Shown: positions 41,925-50,571 of the stretch, in pieces
Layout: every line of letters begins with the position of its first letter
Position numbering within the stretch: the stretch's first letter is position 1
DNA from: AB-137-C09 sp964645625
Lineage (GTDB): Bacteria; Pseudomonadota; Zetaproteobacteria; Mariprofundales; Mariprofundaceae
Direction: 5' to 3'
DNA: 64,000 nucleotides
Assembly: GCA_964645625.1 (NCBI GenBank)
Contig: CAZYAI010000007.1
Span: 1-64,000 of the forward strand
Position numbers and translations under genes: made by a program
Notes under the pieces: model-generated
Told to the model about the DNA's origin: nothing
Database searches by the model: none
What the model saw: the letters and a program-made list of their open reading frames with translations, nothing else

Positions 41925-42880
41925 ATACAAACAACATCCCCGTCTTGGGGCTAAATGATATTTTTGGTCAACGAAGTAGAGACTTACGCCTGCTACAAGG
42001 TCGTTTATTGGATCTGTTTGCCGACCATGACTATGAAGAGGTGATTCCACCTTTATTAGAGCGACCTGATGTACTGCTTGCAGGTGCAGGACGTTTTTTG
42101 ATGGATAATACCTTAGTATTCAGTGACCCTGCCGATTATGGGCAACTGGCTGTACGATCCGACATCACACCACAAATCGCACGCATTGCCGCCACACGCC
42201 TACAAAACGAAGCAAGTTTGCGCCTATGTTATTCTGGGCCTGTTGTGCAAGCGCGCCCTGATGTGATTGATGGCAGCCGCCAACAATGGCAAACAGGGGT
42301 GGAATACTTAGGTGATGCCTCAGAAGCTTGTGACCTTAACATCATTCACCTAGCAGCCTTAACCATGCTAGAAGCTGGCTTTGCCGCACCGACTATACAA
42401 ATCGGTCATGTCGGCATCATCCGCGCACTGTGTGCCGAAAGCACTTTGCCATTGGCTGATTGGGTCGAGCTATTACAACGCCGTTCACCTGAAGATGTCA
42501 TTCATCACTTAGCCAACGAACAACTGCCTGATGCCGTTGCTCAAGCATTGATTGATCTGGCAAGTATGCAGGCTGACAGCGCATGGCTAAGCAAACACTG
42601 CCATGACTTTGGCGATGATTTTGCCAAGGCTGCACAGGCACTGCTACATATTGAGCGCGAGGCAGTTCTGCTGCTTGAAGATAACATCCACATGGTCGTA
42701 GATGCCGCACTGATGCCGCACTTTTTATACCATACTGGACTGATTTTTAACGGTTATTCACCACAAGCTCCAACAGCAGTATTGCGTGGTGGTCGTTATG
42801 ACACCATGATGGCAGCACACGGTCGAGCCATGCCTGCTGTCGGCTTCTCCTTCGATTTAATACGATGGTTAACATGGTAG
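41921..42880 (+). CDS. hisZ: ATP phosphoribosyltransferase regulatory subunit HisZ
   Basis: 319 residues from a GTG overlapping the serA stop. It is a histidyl-tRNA-synthetase-like protein without anticodon-binding domain, partner of short-form HisG in histidine synthesis. HisRS-like motifs include DHDYEEVIPPLLERP, VRSDITPQIARIAATRL, RLCYSGPVVQ and the C-terminal AVLRGGRYDTMMAAHGRAMPAVGFSFD. The purA neighbour downstream is the common hisZ-purA order. Length is short of class II synthetases, as expected. Confidence 0.92.
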   Translation: MNTNNIPVLGLNDIFGQRSRDLRLLQGRLLDLFADHDYEEVIPPLLERPDVLLAGAGRFLMDNTLVFSDPADYGQLAVRSDITPQIARIAATRLQNEASLRLCYSGPVVQARPDVIDGSRQQWQTGVEYLGDASEACDLNIIHLAALTMLEAGFAAPTIQIGHVGIIRALCAESTLPLADWVELLQRRSPEDVIHHLANEQLPDAVAQALIDLASMQADSAWLSKHCHDFGDDFAKAAQALLHIEREAVLLLEDNIHMVVDAALMPHFLYHTGLIFNGYSPQAPTAVLRGGRYDTMMAAHGRAMPAVGFSFDLIRWLTW

Positions 42881-42913
42881 TGTTTTCCTAAAACAAGCAA
42901 TGACCTAATTAGG

Positions 42914-42919
42914 TATAAT
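42914..42919 (+). promoter_or_regulatory. Possible purA promoter -10 (TATAAT)
   Basis: A perfect TATAAT about 50 bp before the purA ATG. No good -35 lies 16-18 bp upstream (AAACAA), so this is tentative. Confidence 0.35.
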
Positions 42920-42968
42920 ATTTAGGGCTGTTCCTGAATTGGGACCCCCGACAAGTCCGAGGTACGGC

Positions 42969-44264
42969 ATGAAAAATACAATTGCAATTGGCATCCAATG
43001 GGGTGATGAAGGCAAAGGGAAAATCGTTGACCTGTTGGCTCCCCAAGCCAATGTTGTCGCGCGCTTCCAAGGTGGCCCTAATGCGGGGCACACACTGATT
43101 ATTGGCACGCAAAAAACCGTGCTACACCACATCCCTTCGGGAATTTTACACGATGACACATTGTGTTTGATTGGTAACGGTACGGTAGTAGATGCTGCCG
43201 AGCTAAAGTCAGAAATTGATTTGCTGCAAGCTTCAGCGATTCCTGTTGCCGAACGCTTGCGTGTCTCCGACCGCTGCCAACTGATTCTACCGTACCATCG
43301 CGCCTTAGATGCCGCCCGTGAAGTCGCACGCGGTAGCGAACGTATTGGCACCACAGGGCGTGGCATTGGTCCGTGTTATGAAGACAAAGCTTCGCGCCGT
43401 GGCATTCGCCTGTGCGACCTTAATGCTGCAAACCTTGATGAACGCATTGAAACCAATTTGCACTACGTCAACTTTATGCTAACCGAGTTCCTAAAAGCAG
43501 AACCTGTAAGCCGCGAAGAAGTCGAGGAAGCACTAGAGCTGGCGCGTCAGCATGTACTGCCTTTGGCCGCCGATGTAACCATGATCTTGCATCAACAACA
43601 GCAAGCTGGCGCATGTATTCTCTTTGAAGGCGCACAAGGCACGATGCTGGATATTGACCACGGAACCTACCCCTTTGTCACCTCGTCCAACACCGTTGCC
43701 GGTGCTGCGCTGGCTGGTTTGGGCGTTGGTCCAAATGCAGCGAGTGAAATTTTAGGCATCGCCAAAGCCTATATGACGCGTGTCGGTGCAGGCCCCTTCC
43801 CAACGGAATTGTATAATGCTGATGGTATGAATGATGCCGCTGGTAAGCACATGGCAGAAGCAGGTCATGAGTTTGGCAGCACCACAGGTCGTCCACGTCG
43901 CACAGGTTGGTTTGATGCCCTTGTAACCCGTCATGCAGTACGCATCAACGGCATCACAGCACTGGCGATCACCAAACTGGATGTGTTAGATGGCTTAGAT
44001 GAAGTGAAGCTATGCACAGGCTACCGTGTAGATGGCGAGCTTATTGACTACATCCCTGCTGATGCTGCCATGTTTGATCGTTGTGAACCCATCTATGAAT
44101 CCATGCCTGGCTGGAAGGAATCAACGTTTGGCATCACCGATGCAGAACAATTACCCGCCGCAGCCCGCGCCTTTTTACAACGCATCGAAAATCTCTGCGA
44201 AGCACCGATTCAAATGGTCTCCACAGGTCCCGACCGCGAACACATCTGTCATATTATAGCTTAA
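42969..44264 (+). CDS. purA: Adenylosuccinate synthetase
   Basis: 431 residues from ATG 42969. It is GTP-dependent and makes adenylosuccinate from IMP and aspartate. Motifs are IAIGIQWGDEGKGKIVDLL (catalytic Asp, P-loop-like), GGPNAGHTLI (catalytic His), GRGIGPCYEDKASRRGIRL, LFEGAQGTMLDIDHGTYPFVTSS and GRPRRTGWFDAL. Normal length (E. coli 432). Confidence 0.97.
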   Translation: MKNTIAIGIQWGDEGKGKIVDLLAPQANVVARFQGGPNAGHTLIIGTQKTVLHHIPSGILHDDTLCLIGNGTVVDAAELKSEIDLLQASAIPVAERLRVSDRCQLILPYHRALDAAREVARGSERIGTTGRGIGPCYEDKASRRGIRLCDLNAANLDERIETNLHYVNFMLTEFLKAEPVSREEVEEALELARQHVLPLAADVTMILHQQQQAGACILFEGAQGTMLDIDHGTYPFVTSSNTVAGAALAGLGVGPNAASEILGIAKAYMTRVGAGPFPTELYNADGMNDAAGKHMAEAGHEFGSTTGRPRRTGWFDALVTRHAVRINGITALAITKLDVLDGLDEVKLCTGYRVDGELIDYIPADAAMFDRCEPIYESMPGWKESTFGITDAEQLPAAARAFLQRIENLCEAPIQMVSTGPDREHICHIIA

Positions 44265-44321
44265 GTATACTAACTGATATTGCTCACGCATGGTTTTATT
44301 CGTGACTTTTTGAGTAGCAAT

Positions 44322-44371
44322 GCGTCATTGCGGACTTGATCCGCAATACCGCATCGAGTGCGGTATGACGC
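44322..44371. repeat. Dispersed GCGTCATTGCGGACTTGATCC repeat
   Basis: Inverse orientation of the unit at 9287-9335: CGTCATTGCGGACTTGATCCGCAAT followed by ACCGCATCGAGTGCGGTATGACG, two joined palindromes. It is non-coding. Confidence 0.72.
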
Positions 44372-44387
44372 AAAGAAACCACGAAAT

Positions 44388-44423
44388 AAAAAAGGCTGGA
44401 ACCCTATGGCTCCAGCCTTTTTT
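44388..44423. terminator. Bidirectional terminator between purA and aspS
   Basis: Stem GGCTGGA/TCCAGCC, with additional inner pairs, is flanked by A-run on the left and T-run on the right. It serves the converging purA (+) and aspS (-). Confidence 0.92.
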
Positions 44424-44442
44424 ATTTAACCTGAATTATTCG

Positions 44443-46227
44443 TTACTCGGTTACAATCTTACGTCGTTTACGCAAACCCAGTTCTTGCCATTGTTTATCT
44501 GCCACTTCTGCTGGCGCATCACTCATTGGGTCGGCGGCGCGCTGTGTTTTAGGGAAGGCAATAACATCGCGAATGGATTCCGAAGCTGTCATCAAAGCCA
44601 ACACGCGATCCAAACCAAAGGCCAAACCACCATGTGGCGGCGCACCAAATTGCAATGCATCAAGCAGGAAGCCAAACTTTTCACGCGCTTCTTCCTCTTC
44701 AATACCAAGTGCCGCAAATACACGCTGCTGCATTTCGGTGTCATGAATACGAATAGAACCACCACCAATCTCTGTACCGTTCCACACCAAATCATAGGCT
44801 TGAGAGTTCAAGCTTAAAGGCTCAGACTCTAATTGATCCAAGTGTTCTAGGTCTGGGGCAGTAAAAGGGTGATGCAAGGCTTGCGGACGTTTTTCTTCGG
44901 GGTTCCACTCGAACATAGGGAAGTCCACCACCCACACAAAACTTTGCTCACCTTCAGGAATCAAGCCCATATCCCGCGCCACATGCACCCGCAAATAACC
45001 CAAGGCATCATTCACAACACGGCGTTCACCAGCACCAAAGAATAAAATATCACCATCTTCAGCAGCGCAGGCTTCGAGCATGCGGTCTAAAATAGATTCA
45101 GGCAAAAACTTCACAATTGGCGACTGCAAACCAGCGGGCAGGTCTGCTTTATTATTAACCTTAATCCACGCCAAACCTTTAGCACCATAAATACCGACGA
45201 ACTTGGTGTAATCATCAATCTGTTTACGACTCAACGATGCGCCACCTGGAATACGCAGGACTTTGACCAAGCCACCCTTTTCGGCAGGCTCACGGAACAC
45301 CTTAAATTCCACTTCTCGCATCAGTTCGGTAATATCCACATGCTCCAAACCAAAGCGAATATCAGGACGGTCTAAACCATATTTATCCATCGCTTCTTGG
45401 TAAGTAATACGAGGGAATGGCGCATTCAAACTCACACCCATGCCCGCCTCAAACATGGCATTAATCAAACCTTCAGCCAACGCCATAACATCATCTTGTG
45501 ATACAAAGGACATTTCCAAATCCACCTGAGTGAATTCTGGCTGGCGATCAGCACGCAGATCTTCATCACGGAAGCAACGAGCGATTTGATAATAACGATC
45601 CATACCAGCGACCATCAACAACTGTTTAAACAACTGTGGGCTTTGTGGCAGGGCATAAAAAGAACCCTGATGCACACGTGAAGGCACCAAGTAATCACGC
45701 GCTCCCTCAGGTGTAGATTTGTTTAGAATAGGCGTTTCAACTTCCAAAAAACCTTGCTGGTCAAGGTAGTTGCGCGCCGCGTGGGTTACTTTGTGGCGCA
45801 GCATCATATTACGCTGCATCACAGGGCGACGCAGATCCAAGTAACGGTATTCAAGACGATGTTGCTCACCTGTCTTGCAATCATCTTCAATAGGGAATGG
45901 TGGCGTTTCGGAACGGTTTAACACGATGATACTACGTGCTACAACTTCCACCGCACCTGTTTTTAGATTGCTATTAACGGTCTCTTCGGAACGTGCCACT
46001 ACTTCACCGCTAACGGCAATCACATCTTGCTGACGCAGACTGTGCGCCAAAGCATGAACCTCTGGCTGATCAGGATGAGCGACCACCTGTACTACACCAC
46101 TGCGATCACGTACATCCAGAAAAATAACACCACCGTGGTCACGGTTGGTTTCTACCCAGCCATTCAGCTGGACGCTTTGCCCAAGCTGGCTGTCACGAAA
46201 ATCACCGCAGTAGGTACGTTCACTCAT
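44443..46227 (-). CDS. aspS: Aspartyl-tRNA synthetase
   Basis: 594 residues. It has an OB-fold anticodon domain (about 1-105, LNGWVETNRDHGGVIFLDVRDRSG), class II motif 2 (FRDEDLRADRQPEFTQVDLEMSFV), a GAD insertion (about 285-420) and motif 3 (GLAFGLDRVLALMT). Length and GAD domain indicate the bacterial type. Whether it is discriminating or also charges tRNA-Asn cannot be judged here. Confidence 0.97.
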   Translation of the reverse strand: MSERTYCGDFRDSQLGQSVQLNGWVETNRDHGGVIFLDVRDRSGVVQVVAHPDQPEVHALAHSLRQQDVIAVSGEVVARSEETVNSNLKTGAVEVVARSIIVLNRSETPPFPIEDDCKTGEQHRLEYRYLDLRRPVMQRNMMLRHKVTHAARNYLDQQGFLEVETPILNKSTPEGARDYLVPSRVHQGSFYALPQSPQLFKQLLMVAGMDRYYQIARCFRDEDLRADRQPEFTQVDLEMSFVSQDDVMALAEGLINAMFEAGMGVSLNAPFPRITYQEAMDKYGLDRPDIRFGLEHVDITELMREVEFKVFREPAEKGGLVKVLRIPGGASLSRKQIDDYTKFVGIYGAKGLAWIKVNNKADLPAGLQSPIVKFLPESILDRMLEACAAEDGDILFFGAGERRVVNDALGYLRVHVARDMGLIPEGEQSFVWVVDFPMFEWNPEEKRPQALHHPFTAPDLEHLDQLESEPLSLNSQAYDLVWNGTEIGGGSIRIHDTEMQQRVFAALGIEEEEAREKFGFLLDALQFGAPPHGGLAFGLDRVLALMTASESIRDVIAFPKTQRAADPMSDAPAEVADKQWQELGLRKRRKIVTE

Positions 46228-46452
46228 ATTCTATTCTCCAATCAATCCCGATTCAGGGCGGCGGAGGATAACCATCTAAACGCAAGCAGCAAATCCTTTA
46301 TGATCGTTATGGCTTATATTCAGTGCGCCATAATTTTCACAAGAGGCTTTGACAGCACCCTCTTTGTCTGCATCATACACAATAACATTACCGCCATGTA
46401 GCCTGACACTGGTAAAGCATCGTAATGGCGACACATAAAGAAGGAGAAAACT

Positions 46453-47007
46453 ATGGCATTAGTTGCATCAATTCATGTCGATCAGGGTTGGCAATTGCCA
46501 GACCTCACGGCACAAGACTTGGCAGGAAACTCCCGCCACCTGCGTGATTTCATGGGTGAAAAAGGTTTATTGGTCGTATTCACCTGCAATCATTGCCCCT
46601 ATGCGATTGCTGTATGGCCGCGTTTAATGCGTCACGCGGCAACGTTACGAGCGCAAGGCATTGCGACGATCGCCATCAACCCCAACATTCACCCTGATTT
46701 CCCACAAGATTCGATCCCAGCCATGCAAGAGAAGGTCGAAGAATGGGGCATTGATTTCCCCTACTTGGCAGATGAAAGTCAAGAAGTAGCGCGTAGCTTC
46801 CAAGCACAATGCACCCCTGATTTATACCTATTCAATGCCGATCAGGCACTGTATTACCACGGACGCATCGATGACTACTGGAAGGATGAAGCAAAAGTCA
46901 GCAAACAAGAACTGCTACCCGCAGCAGAACAGATGCTAGCTGGCAAAACAGCACCGCAAGTGCAACACCCAACCATTGGATGTTCGATTAAGTGGCTGGA
47001 TGAATAA
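46453..47007 (+). CDS. Thioredoxin-fold protein, peroxiredoxin-like subgroup
   Basis: 184 residues, no signal peptide. The thioredoxin-like fold has TCNHCPYAIAVWPRLMRHA (Cys-x2-Cys) where AhpC/TlpA proteins carry the active-site Cys, INPNIHPDFPQDSIPAMQEK and CTPDLYLFN with a cis-Pro region. It resembles the PRX-like 1 group, widespread in proteobacteria and of uncertain substrate. AAGGAG precedes the ATG; a terminator follows. Confidence 0.85.
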   Translation: MALVASIHVDQGWQLPDLTAQDLAGNSRHLRDFMGEKGLLVVFTCNHCPYAIAVWPRLMRHAATLRAQGIATIAINPNIHPDFPQDSIPAMQEKVEEWGIDFPYLADESQEVARSFQAQCTPDLYLFNADQALYYHGRIDDYWKDEAKVSKQELLPAAEQMLAGKTAPQVQHPTIGCSIKWLDE

Positions 47008-47030
47008 CTGAAGTCCCATAATCAAAGCAC

Positions 47031-47062
47031 AAAAAAAGGAGCGGTAAGACCGCTCCTTTTTT
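47031..47062. terminator. Bidirectional terminator
   Basis: A-run, perfect 8-bp stem GGAGCGGT/ACCGCTCC with loop AAG, then T-run. It serves the converging thioredoxin-like gene (+) and the small exported gene (-). Confidence 0.93.
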
Positions 47063-47078
47063 ATTCTAGCAGGGATGA

Positions 47079-47381
47079 TTACAGCTCATCGCTGCCGCTA
47101 TCGCCACTGCCGCCTTCGCCTTCGCTTCCACTGCTACCAGCATTTTGATCGGTTTTAATCGTTTCTGCTGGTGCATTTTGATCCGTATCAATCGTTGCTG
47201 GTGCAGTCGGTCCACCAGCTGGTGCAGTCGATGTTGACATAGGCGTAAAGCCACCGCCAACAGCACTACTACTACCTGTACTAACCCCACCACTCACTGG
47301 CAAAGCACCAGCGAATACTAAAGAGCTTCCAGCCATAGACATCGCTGCTAAAAGTACAATATTTCTTACTGTTTTCTTCAT
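47079..47381 (-). CDS. Small exported low-complexity protein
   Basis: 100 residues. A signal peptide (1-24, ...SSLVFAGALP) is followed by Gly/Ser/Ala/Pro/Thr-rich sequence with two DTDQNA/KTDQNA repeats and an acidic Gly/Ser tail (GSEGEGGSGDSGSDEL). No fold is expected. It lies 13 bp after the barrel-like gene upstream, so the two are likely one operon. It might be a surface or matrix protein; the function is unknown. Confidence 0.7.
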   Translation of the reverse strand: MKKTVRNIVLLAAMSMAGSSLVFAGALPVSGGVSTGSSSAVGGGFTPMSTSTAPAGGPTAPATIDTDQNAPAETIKTDQNAGSSGSEGEGGSGDSGSDEL

Positions 47382-47394
47382 ATGTTACAACTCC

Positions 47395-48198
47395 TTAAAA
47401 GTATGCATAACCCAAAGATCCGATAAAACGGGTCTTAGGCTGATTGTGTTTCAATAAATCAACGGCACCAAGATTTAACACGATAGGGTAATCATGCAAA
47501 GGTACAATAGAAAGACCTGCATTCAAATCTTTACCCGTCCAACTGGCAACCAAGGATGCTTGCGGATGGAAGTGAAAACCAACACTGGCAAAACCACCGA
47601 TTTTGTTATAATTAACATTTGGGGTATATGCATCAAACACATTACTTTGGAAGCGACCATTACCGAAACCACCAGAAACGATAAGGTAATAAGGATGGTA
47701 AGGGTTATCTGGCTGTAAGGCAAACACTTTGCTCAAGGCAAGGTAGCCATTGGCTTTTACATTAGGTGCTTTTTTTGCAGTTCCCCATGTTGCAGCATTT
47801 TCTACGCCGATTGCAATGGCGGAGTTCCAAGGCAACCAACGGTGCAACTTAGCATTCACAGTACCACTATCGCCAAAACGCGTTTTAAGACTAATAATAG
47901 CGGTCGTAACTTCTAAACCTACAGTCTCCGCTGGATCACCCAGACCAAAACCTACAGCCATAGAGCCATCAGTTTTTCTCACATTACCTGTACCATCAGT
48001 ACCAGAAACACCAATAAATCCCTGACCCCATTTAGCACCAAATGCCATGGGCGTACCCAAAGACGCGCCTGGTGCAATAGCAGGGCGATCAATATACGTC
48101 ACTGCTGATGCAGCAGCAACCTGCTGCGCTGATACAGCACCAGGGGTTGCCAATAACATTAAAGCGCAGAGAAGACTTTTCTGCTTAAACTTATTCAT
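47395..48198 (-). CDS. Exported protein, probable outer-membrane beta-barrel
   Basis: 267 residues with signal peptide (1-24, ...GAVSAQQVAA). The mature protein shows alternating hydrophobic/polar strands, ends with a C-terminal aromatic (SLGYAYF) and carries GGFASVGFHFHPQASLVASW, as outer-membrane barrels do. No family is recognised. AGGAGG lies upstream of the ATG. It forms a two-gene unit with the small exported protein at 47079. Confidence 0.68.
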   Translation of the reverse strand: MNKFKQKSLLCALMLLATPGAVSAQQVAAASAVTYIDRPAIAPGASLGTPMAFGAKWGQGFIGVSGTDGTGNVRKTDGSMAVGFGLGDPAETVGLEVTTAIISLKTRFGDSGTVNAKLHRWLPWNSAIAIGVENAATWGTAKKAPNVKANGYLALSKVFALQPDNPYHPYYLIVSGGFGNGRFQSNVFDAYTPNVNYNKIGGFASVGFHFHPQASLVASWTGKDLNAGLSIVPLHDYPIVLNLGAVDLLKHNQPKTRFIGSLGYAYF

Positions 48199-48369
48199 TT
48201 CTTTATATCCTCCTTCCTAATTTGCCACTTTAGGCACACACATTCAACTAAAAGAATAGCGTACGTTAGTCTAGGGGCATAGACTTGGCAAGCACAAGAC
48301 TTCTAACAGTGTTTCATTATGCTACATTTTGTTTGCTTTGCCGTATCAAGCATGTGCATACTTCGCAAA

Positions 48370-49116
48370 ATGAAACACCTTCTTTGTATGATATCGCTGT
48401 TACTGTGCTGCTCCTGCGCCACCGCTCACAATGAATACGACCCTATTGAACCTGTCAATCGCGTGACTGATAAGGTTAATGATGGACTTGACCGCGCCCT
48501 TTTAAAGCCCTTGGCAACGGGCTATAAAACCGTTACATCAAAAGGTCTGCGCACCGCTGTTTCAAACTTTTATGACAATGCAACCTACCTTAACACCGTA
48601 CTCAACAGCTTCTTACAAGGCAAGGGCGAGCAGGGATTGAATGATTTAGGACGTTTTGTTGTGAACACTACGGTTGGCATGTTGGGTTTTGCGGATATTG
48701 CTTCATCCATTGGGTTGGAAAAACACAATGAAGATCTGGGGCAAACGTTGGCTGTGTGGGGCGTGCCACAGGGAGCCTACCTCATCTTCCCGTTTTACGG
48801 CCCTAACTCGGCACGCAAAACACCTGACTTTATTACCTCAACGGCAACGGACGCACTCTTTTGGGCGTCTTTCGCGCTCGCGCCGCAGGTCACTATTCCG
48901 CTGACTGTACTCAAATATACCGATGCTCGAGCCCGCTTGGATGATGCGGCGGATATGCGCGATGACATGGCTCTTGACCCCTACTTATTCACCCGTAACG
49001 CATGGCGACAAAACCGTGAATATCTCATTTACGATGGTCACCCGCCAGAAAAAGTCAGCAGCAGCGCGGATGACCCTTTTGCTGAGGATGATTTTTTCTC
49101 TGAAGAAGCACAATAA
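48370..49116 (+). CDS. mlaA: Outer-membrane lipid-asymmetry lipoprotein MlaA (VacJ)
   Basis: 248 residues from ATG 48370 (frame open to 48319). The lipoprotein signal ends LLCCSCATA. MlaA features are NEYDPIEPVNRVTDKVNDGLDRALLKPLATGYK, VSNFYDNATYLNTVLNSFLQGK, GRFVVNTTVGMLGFADIAS and DLGQTLAVWGVPQGAYLIFPFYGP. It removes misplaced phospholipids from the outer leaflet. The stop overlaps the protease start (TAATG). No other mla genes are seen. Confidence 0.93.
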   Translation: MKHLLCMISLLLCCSCATAHNEYDPIEPVNRVTDKVNDGLDRALLKPLATGYKTVTSKGLRTAVSNFYDNATYLNTVLNSFLQGKGEQGLNDLGRFVVNTTVGMLGFADIASSIGLEKHNEDLGQTLAVWGVPQGAYLIFPFYGPNSARKTPDFITSTATDALFWASFALAPQVTIPLTVLKYTDARARLDDAADMRDDMALDPYLFTRNAWRQNREYLIYDGHPPEKVSSSADDPFAEDDFFSEEAQ

Positions 49117-49772
49117 TGGATGTTCATGCCATCATCCAAGGTATCAGCATTTGGGCACTCCCGGTGTTATTTGCTGTTGTCCTACACGAAGTAGCGCATG
49201 GGCGCACCGCCTTGCTACTGGGTGATCGCACGGCGAAAGACATGGGGCGTTTATCACTCAACCCTGCCAAACATATTGACCCCATCGGCACGATTGGCAT
49301 TCCCCTATTGCTAATTGTGCTGCAATCGCCTTTTTTATTTGGTTATGCCAAACCCGTACCTGTGAACTGGCACCATTTGCGGCGACCACGGCAAGACATG
49401 GTGTGGGTGGCGCTAGCGGGACCTGCGACCAACGCGGTGTTAGCTGCCTGTTCGGTACTTGTTTTATGGCTGGCTGTGCATAGTCCACCATCACTATCTT
49501 GGTTTGCCGAGCCTTTGGCACTGATGGCGCAAGCTTCAATTATCATCAACGTTATTTTATGCGTGTTCAACCTATTCCCCATCCCGCCGCTGGATGGTGG
49601 ACGTATTGCCACAGGTTTGCTGCCTGAATCTTTAGCTGTTCATCTTGCAAGACTGGAACCGTTCGGCTTTATCATTCTTGTAGTTCTGTTACTTACAGGC
49701 GCGTTACAAGCGGTACTTGGTCCTATCTTAGAATTTATCGCAGGGGGCTTGATTGCATCCACCTTGCAATAA
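49116..49772 (+). CDS. M50 (site-2) family zinc metalloprotease-like membrane protein
   Basis: 218 residues, about five helices. The zinc motif is HEVAH (VVLHEVAHGRTALLLGDRTAK) and the second motif is NLFPIPPLDGGRI. GPATNAVLAACSV is the typical Gly-Pro-x-x-Asn element. There is no PDZ domain, as in the short YwhC/SpoIVFB-like branch. Substrate unknown. It is translationally coupled to mlaA. Confidence 0.9.
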   Translation: MDVHAIIQGISIWALPVLFAVVLHEVAHGRTALLLGDRTAKDMGRLSLNPAKHIDPIGTIGIPLLLIVLQSPFLFGYAKPVPVNWHHLRRPRQDMVWVALAGPATNAVLAACSVLVLWLAVHSPPSLSWFAEPLALMAQASIIINVILCVFNLFPIPPLDGGRIATGLLPESLAVHLARLEPFGFIILVVLLLTGALQAVLGPILEFIAGGLIASTLQ

Positions 49773-49828
49773 CAACATCAGCCTATAAACTAGCGAGGAG
49801 CGCGTAGCAGCGCGGGAGGTTCTTTCTG

Positions 49829-50218
49829 ATGAGTGAACGATCAACGACGCATTCCATGCCCCAATCGCCCCATATTGCTGTTTACCGCTGGCGACCGCCG
49901 ATGATTGCCAGTCTTGCCCATCGCGCCAGTGGCATCGTGCTTCTAGGGTTCGCGCTGTTTCTTTTATGCTTGGTCATCATCGCGCACAACGGCAATGCCG
50001 ATGCTTACCATGCGTTGCAACAATGGCTGCATCATCCTATAGGCTATGGCTTCCTACTCCTTAGCGGCATGGCAGTCATATACCACAGCATCAATGGTGC
50101 ACGCTTCCTACTGCTTGATCTTGGCATTGGCGAATCACGGCAACAGATGCGATTTTCTGCCAAGCTCAGCCTCGCCAGTGCTATCGTAGGCTTATTAATC
50201 ATGGTCATTTGGCTATGA
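49829..50218 (+). CDS. sdhC: Succinate dehydrogenase cytochrome b556 subunit
   Basis: 129 residues, three helices. Signature: SPHIAVYRWRPPMIASLAHRASG (Ser/Arg of the quinone site in HRASG) and the heme-ligand region IYHSINGARFLLLDLG. GGGAGG precedes the ATG. It is the first gene of sdhCDAB and overlaps sdhD (ATGA). Confidence 0.93.
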   Translation: MSERSTTHSMPQSPHIAVYRWRPPMIASLAHRASGIVLLGFALFLLCLVIIAHNGNADAYHALQQWLHHPIGYGFLLLSGMAVIYHSINGARFLLLDLGIGESRQQMRFSAKLSLASAIVGLLIMVIWL

Positions 50219-50562
50219 AAAACACCCCCTCTTTATCAGGTCACGGCACAGAAGAATGGTATATGCAACGCCTATCTGCCGTCCTCATCCTACTTTTATT
50301 ACCCATCGCCCTGTACGTCGTCGTTGCTGTGTACCACGGCACACTCACTTTGAACGAACTACAAGCGTGGCTGAATAGCCCTACAACACGCTTATGCCAT
50401 AGTCTGTTGGCACTTGCCATCATCACCCATGCCTACCTCGGCATCAAAGTGATCGTCGAAGATTACATCCACAAGGCATTGATGCGCCTTGTGATAATTG
50501 CCATCATGCAAGTCGCCAGTGTGCTGCTACTGCTTGGCTGGCTAACAGCGATTTGGTGGTAA
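50215..50562 (+). CDS. sdhD: Succinate dehydrogenase membrane anchor subunit
   Basis: 115 residues from ATG 50215, three helices (about 20-42, 56-76, 86-112). The heme/quinone segment is THAYLGIKVIVEDYIH, the usual SdhD pattern of His followed by Gly, Asp-Tyr and His. Together with SdhC it anchors the complex and binds quinone. Confidence 0.92.
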   Translation: MKNTPSLSGHGTEEWYMQRLSAVLILLLLPIALYVVVAVYHGTLTLNELQAWLNSPTTRLCHSLLALAIITHAYLGIKVIVEDYIHKALMRLVIIAIMQVASVLLLLGWLTAIWW

Positions 50563-50571
50563 GGGGAACGC

